Shown: positions 1-4,760 of the stretch, piece after piece | Layout: each line of letters opens with the position of its first letter | How positions within the stretch are numbered: the stretch's first letter is position 1 | DNA from: Pseudomonadota bacterium | Lineage (GTDB): Bacteria > Myxococcota > Myxococcia > Myxococcales > Vulgatibacteraceae | DNA: 6,721 nucleotides | NCBI GenBank assembly: GCA_023436385.1 | Contig: JAEZJH010000382.1 | Coordinates: 1-6,721 of the forward strand | Direction: 5' to 3' | Notes under the pieces: model-generated | Databases searched by the model: none | What the model was told of the DNA's origin: nothing | Seen by the model: only the letters and a program-made list of their open reading frames with translations | Position numbers and translations under genes: made by a program

Positions 1-246
1 ATCCCGCATCGCCTTGCGCCGGGTTCCGGGCCGGGTCCGTCCCTTCGCCGGCGCCGGGAGATCCACGCCCGCTCGCCGTGCCTTGGAGAGGCCGATGGCC
101 ACCGCCTGCCGCGACGACCTGGCGCCGTGCTTCCCCTCCTTCACGTGCTCGATTTCCTCGCGAACGAACTCGCCGGCTTGTGTGGACGGCGCGGCGCCGC
201 GGCGCTTCTTCGCCGCCGCGCGTTCGATCGTCTTCTTCTCGGGCAT
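1..246 (-). CDS. DUF6496 family small basic protein (C-terminus cut by window edge)
   Basis: The frame starts at an ATG (246-244) and is still open at base 1, so 82 codons are visible and the C-terminus is missing. A strong Shine-Dalgarno GGAGGAG (253-259) lies 6 nt upstream of the ATG and supports this start. The protein opens MPEKKTIERAAAKKRRG. It then has the recognisable core of the DUF6496 family: STQAGEFVREEIEHVKEGKHGARS (residues about 21-44, key elements STQAGEFV, EEIEH and KHGARS), followed by QAVAIGLSKARRAG (47-60). After that comes a Pro/Arg/Lys-rich tail. DUF6496 proteins are short, very basic and of unknown function. The charge suggests nucleic-acid or nucleoid association, but that is inference. 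There is no signal peptide or membrane segment. It lies downstream of the histidine kinase on the same strand, 186 bp away, and its leader holds several inverted repeats, so separate control is plausible. Confidence 0.82.
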   Translation of the reverse strand, partial: MPEKKTIERAAAKKRRGAAPSTQAGEFVREEIEHVKEGKHGARSSRQAVAIGLSKARRAGVDLPAPAKGRTRPGTRRKAMRD

Positions 247-266
247 GTATCTCTCCTCCCCGGAGC

Positions 267-282
267 GCGGCGGGAACGCCGC
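267..282 (-). promoter_or_regulatory. GC hairpin in the leader of the DUF6496 gene
   Basis: GCGGCG (267-272) and CGCCGC (277-282) form a perfect 6-bp stem around a 4-nt loop. GGA (262-264) and TCC (283-285) could extend it past a 2-nt bulge. It lies 7 nt upstream of the Shine-Dalgarno sequence of the DUF6496 gene, so in that mRNA it would fold next to the ribosome-binding site. There is no T-tract, so it does not look like an intrinsic terminator. Its function is unknown. Confidence 0.35.
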
Positions 283-283
283 T

Positions 284-327
284 CCCAACCGTGGTGTTGC
301 CACGTTAGGAACGAGCGCACGGTTGGG
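284..327 (-). repeat. 44-bp inverted repeat with a competing inner hairpin
   Basis: CCCAACCGTG (284-293) and CACGGTTGGG (318-327) are perfect 10-bp inverted arms separated by 24 bp. CGTGG (290-294) and CCACG (300-304) form a second 5-bp stem with a 5-nt loop. This second stem uses part of the left arm, so the two structures exclude each other. On the minus strand the spacer also holds TAACGT (307-302), which fits a TAnnnT -10 element, although no good -35 was found. The position fits an operator or leader control element for the DUF6496 gene. It could also be the 3' end of the histidine kinase transcript. Confidence 0.4.
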
Positions 328-432
328 GAACCCTCGCGCGACCGCGCGCGGCACGCCGTAAAGGACCCGGCGGGGGCGGCGCCGCTGCCGAAGGGCGCTC
401 GGGATCGGGAGGCCGGACGAGGGAGGCGCGCG

Positions 433-1521
433 TCAGCCGTCGGCGCGGGTGGCGGGGAACGCCAGCTCGAACGCCGTGCCGGCCTGGCCCGACTCGAAGC
501 GCACCGTGCCGCCCATCGCCTCGACGAGGAGCTTCACGCCGTAGAGCCCGAGGCCGGTGCCGCCCCGCTTCCCGTAGGTGCCGAAGGGATGGAACAGCGT
601 CGCCCGCACCTCCGCGGGCAGCGGGGGACCGCCGTTCTCGACGCGGACCCGGGCGGCGTCGGGATCGACCGCCACCACCGCCCGGACCTGGCCGGCCGCC
701 GGCGAGGCCTCGATGGCGTTCTTCACGAGGTTGTCGATACAGCGCCGGAAGTGGAGCGGATCGAGCTCCCAGGCGAGCCGATCGGTCGCGCCGGCCTGGC
801 GCGCGCCCAGGCAGAGCAGGGTGGCGACGTTCCGGGCCCGGGCGATCGGCGCGTGGTCCTCGAGGGAGGCCCGGACCGCGGCGACCAGGTCCACCGGCTC
901 GGTCTCCACCGCCAGCTTCCGCGCCCGGAGCTTCTCCAGATCGAGGGAGGTGGCGATCAGCTCCTGCATCCGCTGCCCCTGCCGCAGCGCCCGCTCGAGC
1001 AGCTCCCGCTGCCGGGGGCCGAGCTCGCCGGCGGCCCCGCCCAGGAGGAGCTCGACCACGTTGAGCATCACCCCCAGGGGCGACTTCAGGTCGTGCCAGA
1101 TCACCAGGTCGTGGAGCCGCCGCCACTCCTCCACCGACTTCCGCTCCCGGAGGTCGATGGCGATCCCCAGATAACCGTCGACGAGGCCGTGCCGCTTGAT
1201 CGGGCTGATGGTGAGCAGGACGGGCACCTCGGTGCCGTCCTTCCGGCGGTTCACCAGCTCGCCCCGCCACGCGCCGCGGGCGGAGTCGAGGATGTCCCGC
1301 CACATCTCCCCGTAGACCTCGGGGGAGGTGTGTTCGCTTTTCACGATCGCCGGGGTGCGCCCGCGGACCTCGTCCAGCGTGTAGCCGTGCAGCGCGAGCC
1401 AGGCGGGGTTGGCGGCGACGATCCGACCGTGCACGTCGGTGACGAGGATCGCGTCCGTCGAATCTTCGAACGCCCGGCGGTACACCTCTGCGCCCGGCCA
1501 GCCCGCCAGCTTCTCGTCCAT
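433..1521 (-). CDS. Soluble PAS-domain sensor histidine kinase
   Basis: This 362-residue protein has a classical sensor-kinase layout. Residues about 12-127 are a PAS domain with its PAC end (NRRKDG 91-96, then GYLGIAIDLRERK). A HisKA-type dimerisation helix follows, with the probable phospho-acceptor His143 in WHDLKSPLG. The C-terminal ATPase domain shows the N-box CIDNLVKNAIEA (261-272, N264/N268), an F-box FHPFGTYGK (310-318) and the G2 box GTGLGL (321-326). The G1 box reads VENGGPPLP (294-302), so Asn296 stands where many kinases have the Asp of DxGxG. A similar N-containing form occurs in other kinases of this type. No membrane segment or signal peptide is visible, so it should sense a cytoplasmic signal through PAS. 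No response regulator is adjacent in the window. The ATG at 1521 has AGGA (1532-1529) 7 nt upstream. TAGGAT (1533-1528) also resembles a -10 that would place transcription start near the ATG. The ligand is unknown. Confidence 0.93.
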   Translation of the reverse strand: MDEKLAGWPGAEVYRRAFEDSTDAILVTDVHGRIVAANPAWLALHGYTLDEVRGRTPAIVKSEHTSPEVYGEMWRDILDSARGAWRGELVNRRKDGTEVPVLLTISPIKRHGLVDGYLGIAIDLRERKSVEEWRRLHDLVIWHDLKSPLGVMLNVVELLLGGAAGELGPRQRELLERALRQGQRMQELIATSLDLEKLRARKLAVETEPVDLVAAVRASLEDHAPIARARNVATLLCLGARQAGATDRLAWELDPLHFRRCIDNLVKNAIEASPAAGQVRAVVAVDPDAARVRVENGGPPLPAEVRATLFHPFGTYGKRGGTGLGLYGVKLLVEAMGGTVRFESGQAGTAFELAFPATRADG

Positions 1522-1761
1522 GCGCCCATCCTAAGGGCAGGCGAGCTGCCGGGCATCCGCTCGGCCCGTTTTCTCCGCAAGCCTCCGGCCGCGCGAAGTG
1601 CACCGGGAAACGCCACGCCTCCATGGCGCCGCAAAGCGGGCCGGGGCCGGCGCTCCCTGCGTGCGATCGGGCGCGAGGTACGCGGCGCCGGTGGCACGCC
1701 GAGCGGGGACCTCCCATGTTCGTGTGCGGCCGCCGGGGGCTCTGGGGGCCGGGGAGGGGGC

Positions 1762-2418
1762 ATGGCGCGAATGGCCACACGCACGATCGCCCTGGTGCTC
1801 GCGGCGCTGGGACTACCGGCGACGGCGGTGGGGCAAGCGGCCTCGGACCCGCCGTCGGACGGTGCGGGCTTGCCGCCGGACCGGGTGGTGGTGATCGGCC
1901 CGGAGCAGCGTCTGGCCCAGCGACCGCGGGGACTCGGCGAGGCCCTCGCCTCGCTTCACGCGTTCCTGGGAGCGCAGGCCCAGGCCGCCGGCGTCCTCAC
2001 CATGAACCCGTCCTCCCCCGCGGTGGCCGATCTGGCGACCAACCTCGCCGACGACTTCAACGAGCTCGAGCTGGAGCTGGCCGCGCTGGGCCAGCAGTTG
2101 GGGATGGACCTCGAGGCCGGAGGACCGCTGGGCGCCACGGAGACCGCCCGGACCTGGGCCCAGGAGCAGCGACGCCTCGAGCTCGAGGCCCTCCGCGGCG
2201 GCGCTCTCGACGCCGCCTTCCTCGCGCCCCTGCCGGACGAGATGCGGTTTGGGCTGGGCCTGGTGAACGCGGCCAAGCTCTCCGGAACGCTCGATCCCGA
2301 GGTGCTCCGCTTCCTCAACGGCACGGGCCTCCAGCTCCAGTCGTACCTCGATCGATCCCGCGGCCTCCTCGCGCCCCGGATCCGCGTGGCCACCGCGGCC
2401 GAGCGCGCCCGCCGCTGA
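1762..2418 (+). CDS. Secreted DUF4142-like (ferritin-like fold) protein, divergent
   Basis: This 218-residue protein has an N-terminal signal peptide: a short Arg-containing n-region, a hydrophobic stretch IALVLAALGLPATAVG (9-24) and a probable cleavage after AVGQA (22-26). It should therefore be exported. The mature part resembles DUF4142, a predicted four-helix ferritin-like family. NPSSPAVADLATNLADDF (82-99) matches the family's 'vk.FA..Mv.dH' helix. LRGGALDAAFL (144-154) matches 'LsG..FDraY', and LDPEVLRFLNGTGLQLQSYL (177-196) matches 'dpel..fa...lp.l..Hl'. The usual histidines of these helices appear to be replaced (Phe99, Met161, Tyr195), so metal binding at those sites is doubtful. An ATG at 1771 is an alternative start. 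The purine run at 1751-1760 with GGAGG at 1753-1757 is closer to 1762, and either start keeps the signal peptide. The much longer open frame upstream is an antisense shadow of the kinase gene. The hemerythrin gene follows 51 bp later, probably in one operon. Confidence 0.75.
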   Translation: MARMATRTIALVLAALGLPATAVGQAASDPPSDGAGLPPDRVVVIGPEQRLAQRPRGLGEALASLHAFLGAQAQAAGVLTMNPSSPAVADLATNLADDFNELELELAALGQQLGMDLEAGGPLGATETARTWAQEQRRLELEALRGGALDAAFLAPLPDEMRFGLGLVNAAKLSGTLDPEVLRFLNGTGLQLQSYLDRSRGLLAPRIRVATAAERARR

Positions 2419-2469
2419 GCCGCGATTCCAAACCCTTCACCAACCCAGCGAACTCACCCGAGGAGAGAC

Positions 2470-2955
2470 ATGAACGCGATCGACCTGCTCAAGCGGCAGC
2501 ACAAGGAAGCGCTCCAGCTGATCCAGGAGCTGAAGGAGGCGGAGGACTCCGAGAAGCAGGAGCTCTTCGACCAGTGCGCCGACACCATCGCCCTGCACCT
2601 GTGTCTCGAGGAGCAGTCGTTTTACCCGGCGGTGAACAACGACGAGACCGAAGACATGCTGCTCGAGGCGGTGGAGGAGCACCTGGCGGCGAAGCGGGTG
2701 CTGGCCGACCTCCTCGACTGCGGAGTCGACGACAAGACCTTCCCGGCCAAGCTCGAGGTGCTCGAGGTGACCATCAAGCACCACATCGCCGAGGAGGAGC
2801 AGCAGCTGTTTCCGAAGCTCCAGAAGAGCCTGGGGCCGAAGAAGCTCGACGCCCTCGGCGACGACCTCCAGGAGGCGCAGGAGGATCTCCTCGGCCAGGG
2901 CGAGCCGCGGAACGTGATCCCGGACCAGACCGACCAGGCGGCCTCGCTGCAGTGA
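2470..2955 (+). CDS. Hemerythrin-like HHE-domain protein
   Basis: This 161-residue cytoplasmic protein is a predicted four-helix bundle binding a non-haem di-iron centre. The expected ligand pattern is present. His11 is in LLKRQH, and His43/Glu47 form HxxxE in HLCLEEQSFYP. His71 is in VEEHLAAKR, and His105/Glu109 form HxxxE in HHIAEEEQQLFP. Both HxxxE motifs are followed at the usual distance by an FYP or LFP end, as in the bacterial hemerythrin HHE family. The C-terminal 40 residues are a charged, Gln/Asp-rich tail with no recognised domain. The start is well supported by AGGAGAG (2461-2467) just upstream of the ATG. Family members bind O2, or act in iron, NO or redox stress handling. Which of these applies here cannot be read from the sequence. 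It is probably co-transcribed with the secreted DUF4142-like gene upstream. Confidence 0.9.
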   Translation: MNAIDLLKRQHKEALQLIQELKEAEDSEKQELFDQCADTIALHLCLEEQSFYPAVNNDETEDMLLEAVEEHLAAKRVLADLLDCGVDDKTFPAKLEVLEVTIKHHIAEEEQQLFPKLQKSLGPKKLDALGDDLQEAQEDLLGQGEPRNVIPDQTDQAASLQ

Positions 2956-2956
2956 A

Positions 2957-2993
2957 CCGGCGGTCGCTCCACCGGAAACTCGCCGCCCGCCGG
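2957..2993. terminator. Weak inverted repeat between convergent genes
   Basis: CCGGCGG (2957-2963) and CCGCCGG (2987-2993) are 7-bp inverted arms around a 23-nt loop. They nearly fill the 42-bp gap between the hemerythrin stop and the stop of the opposing kinase gene. The position fits a bidirectional terminator. However, the loop is long, there is no T-run on either side, and such GC repeats can arise by chance in this composition. Confidence 0.2.
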
Positions 2994-2997
2994 CAGG

Positions 2998-3522
2998 TCA
3001 CCCCCGCGCGGCGGGCGGGGCGAGGAAGGCCTCGACCAGCGCCTCCACCGTCTGGTCGGGGACGGGCGCGCCGGTCTCCACGGTGGAGGCGGCCTCCGCC
3101 GGTTCCTCGTAGCGGGAGCCGGCGCCGGGAAGGCGCCCGATCGTGCCGGCGGAGGCGGCCGCGTAGAGGCCCTTCGGATCCCGGGAAGCCGCCTCCTCGC
3201 GGGAGCAGCGGGCGTGCACCCAGAAGATCCCCGGGCAGGCGTCCTCCGCCGCGCGCCGGAGCGCGGCGGTGCCGGCGGTGGCGGCGACCACCGGGATCAC
3301 GCCGGCGGCGGCGAGGCGATCGGCCGCGTAGGCGAAGGCCCGGTAGACCAGCTCGCGCTCGCGGCCGTCGTAGAGCGGCGACGGGGTCAGCGCCCGCCGG
3401 GCCTCGTCCGAATCGAGCAGCGCCACCCGGAGCCCACGGCCGGCGAGCGCCGCCTCCACCCGGCGGGCGAGGGTGGTCTTCCCCGCCGCCGGCCGCCCGG
3501 CGATCCAGAGCACCCGGTTCAC
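2998..3522 (-). CDS. Adenylylsulfate-kinase-like P-loop kinase
   Basis: This 174-residue P-loop kinase is related to APS kinase (CysC), which phosphorylates adenylylsulfate to PAPS. Visible motifs are Walker A GRPAAGKTT (9-17, Lys15), LLDSDEARRAL (35-45; CysC has LDGDxxRxxL), and GVIPVVAATAG (74-84) where CysC usually has 'GviVivsxISPyR'. They also include the highly characteristic RDPKGLYAAASAGTIG (114-129) and YEEP (138-141). The ISP element is replaced and the protein is shorter than typical CysC (about 200 residues), so the substrate may not be APS. No sulfate-assimilation gene is nearby. The GTG start (3522-3520) overlaps the stop of the upstream phosphotransferase as GTGA. A GGAGGAGGAG tract inside that gene's last codons serves as ribosome-binding site, so the two are probably translationally coupled. 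Family confidence is high and substrate confidence low. Confidence 0.85.
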   Translation of the reverse strand: MNRVLWIAGRPAAGKTTLARRVEAALAGRGLRVALLDSDEARRALTPSPLYDGRERELVYRAFAYAADRLAAAGVIPVVAATAGTAALRRAAEDACPGIFWVHARCSREEAASRDPKGLYAAASAGTIGRLPGAGSRYEEPAEAASTVETGAPVPDQTVEALVEAFLAPPAARG

Positions 3523-4607
3523 GTCTCCTCCTCCAGGAGCCCGTTCACCGCGTGGGGATCGAAGCGGGGTCGGGCGAGGACGCCGGCGGAGAAGCGGAGG
3601 AGCCCGGCGCGGACCTCCGGCGGGAGGCCCGGGTACCAGAGCGGCGAGGCGAGGACCAGCGCCCGGAAGACGAAGAACGGCCCGATCAGCTCGTACAGCG
3701 TCCCGTCGTCGGTCTCCTCGCGGTAGCGCCGGTAGAAGCGGCTCCAGAGGTCGGCGTAGGCGCCGGCGAGCCGGCCGTGGGCCCGGAGGGAGAAAAACAA
3801 GTAATTGAACGACAAACAGGCGACATCGTCGGCGGCCTCGCCCCACTCCCCCCGGCTCCGGTCGAGGAAGGTGGGCCGGTCGTCGGCGGCGAAGAGGATG
3901 TTCCAGGGGTGGAAGTCGCCGTGGACCCGGCAGAGGCGGCCGGTCTCCTCCCGGAGCCGGAGCCGCCAGGGGACCAGCCGTGTCTCCAACTCCGCGAGGA
4001 AGCCGGGCGGCGCGAAGGCCGCGGTGTCGACCCCCACGTAGGAATCGAGCAACCCGGCGATGCACTCGTGGCCGCCGAAGAGGTCGCGGATCCGGCGCCG
4101 GTAGAGCTCCGGCTCGTCGTGGCGATCGGCGTGGATCCGGGCGAGCGAAGCGGCGAGGAGCTCGGCCCGGGCCAGATCCCGCTCGCCGGCCCGCTCGTCG
4201 TAGCGGAGCCGCTCGAGGTCGTGGAAGTAGGGCTCGCCCTCGGCGTACTCGGTGGCCACCCAGAAGTCCCGCACCCCGGCCAGCGAGGCGATTTGGCCGT
4301 CGCCGCCGAGGTAGCCCACGTCCACCGGCCGGACGTGGCCGGGGAGGTTGCCGAAGGTCTCCCAGGGGAGCAGTGCCTCCGCCGCCCGATCGGCCAGGGT
4401 GTCGTGGCCGAAGCCCTCGGTGCCGGCGAGGTGGAAGACCAGGTCCCGGACCGGCCCGGAGTCGAGGGTGACCCGGAGCGGGATGCCGTAGCCGAAGCCC
4501 TTCTCGCCGGCGTTGCCGCCCAGGGGCCGGACGGCGGCGATCCCGACGCCGGCGCCGAAGCGCTCCTTCACCCAGCGCTCGAGCGCCTCCCGCGTGAACC
4601 CTTCCAT
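3519..4607 (-). CDS. APH/choline-kinase-fold small-molecule phosphotransferase
   Basis: This 362-residue soluble protein belongs to the aminoglycoside phosphotransferase superfamily. The catalytic loop is CRVHGDFHPWNILF (226-239), with the Brenner motif HGDxxxxN giving the probable catalytic base Asp231 and the metal ligand Asn236. The second metal-binding Asp is Asp249 in FLDRSRGEWGEAADDVACLS, with Asp260/Asp261 in the 'DpxxDla' position. The N-lobe is less clear: the nucleotide-binding lysine cannot be assigned confidently, and a plausible strand is IPLRVTLDSG (42-51). Family members phosphorylate antibiotics, choline, sugars or other metabolites with ATP or GTP. Nothing here identifies resistance. 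The ATG at 4607 follows GGGAGGG (4618-4612). The last 4 bp overlap the APS-kinase-like gene. APH-like and P-loop kinase domains also occur fused in a known bacterial family (COG2187 with COG0645), which suggests that these two proteins act together. Confidence 0.83.
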   Translation of the reverse strand: MEGFTREALERWVKERFGAGVGIAAVRPLGGNAGEKGFGYGIPLRVTLDSGPVRDLVFHLAGTEGFGHDTLADRAAEALLPWETFGNLPGHVRPVDVGYLGGDGQIASLAGVRDFWVATEYAEGEPYFHDLERLRYDERAGERDLARAELLAASLARIHADRHDEPELYRRRIRDLFGGHECIAGLLDSYVGVDTAAFAPPGFLAELETRLVPWRLRLREETGRLCRVHGDFHPWNILFAADDRPTFLDRSRGEWGEAADDVACLSFNYLFFSLRAHGRLAGAYADLWSRFYRRYREETDDGTLYELIGPFFVFRALVLASPLWYPGLPPEVRAGLLRFSAGVLARPRFDPHAVNGLLEEET

Positions 4608-4618
4608 GGCGCCCTCCC

Positions 4619-4688
4619 GCCGCCCCGGCGGCTCGACGCGGAAAGGCTGTCCATCGATCCCCCGCGTTTCAGGGGGGGCGGCGATCGA
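4619..4688 (-). promoter_or_regulatory. Leader inverted repeats upstream of the phosphotransferase gene
   Basis: Two hairpin-capable stretches lie just upstream of the phosphotransferase start. GCCGC (4619-4623) and GCGGC (4628-4632) flank a 4-nt loop and abut the Shine-Dalgarno sequence. Further upstream TCGATC (4654-4659) and GATCGA (4683-4688) pair. They enclose a C-run (4659-4663) opposite a G-run (4672-4678), giving a longer stem with one bulge. The role is unknown. They could affect translation of the kinase pair, or be chance features of a GC-rich sequence. No convincing -35/-10 pair was found here. Confidence 0.22.
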
Positions 4689-4730
4689 AGAGCCTCGCGG
4701 ATCGGGAGGCGGCGGGCGAGCACCCGGGAG

Positions 4731-4754
4731 GGGCCGCGGCCGGAGCCGCGGCCC
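4731..4754 (-). terminator. Perfect 10-bp GC hairpin just after fhs
   Basis: GGGCCGCGGC (4731-4740) and GCCGCGGCCC (4745-4754) form a perfect all-GC 10-bp stem with a 4-nt loop. It begins 6 nt past the fhs stop codon on the minus strand. It should end or stabilise the fhs transcript. There is no U-run after it, so it may be a non-canonical terminator, a pause site or an RNase barrier. It separates fhs from the kinase pair, whose first start codon is about 120 nt further on. Confidence 0.5.
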
Positions 4755-4760
4755 GGTAAT

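Noticed and set aside
127..1761. Upstream extension of the DUF4142-like frame
   Set aside because: This part is antisense to the PAS histidine kinase and has no family resemblance. The signal peptide at 1762 marks the real start.
305..1780. A 491-codon minus-strand frame over the kinase
   Set aside because: It is out of frame with the clear PAS/HisKA/ATPase domains and Arg/Gly/Pro-rich, so it is a shadow.
2437..2784. Minus-strand frame opposite the hemerythrin gene
   Set aside because: The plus strand carries the complete HHE ligand pattern with a good ribosome-binding site. The Leu/Val-rich antisense translation is its mirror.
3523..4065. Longer version of the APS-kinase-like gene
   Set aside because: The upstream part is antisense-like, Arg/Pro-rich and lies inside the phosphotransferase gene in another frame. 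The GTG at 3522 sits directly before Walker A with a strong ribosome-binding site.
3519..4607. Aminoglycoside resistance gene
   Set aside because: The protein has the APH fold, but nothing in the sequence or the neighbourhood (no mobile element or resistance genes) points to antibiotic modification.
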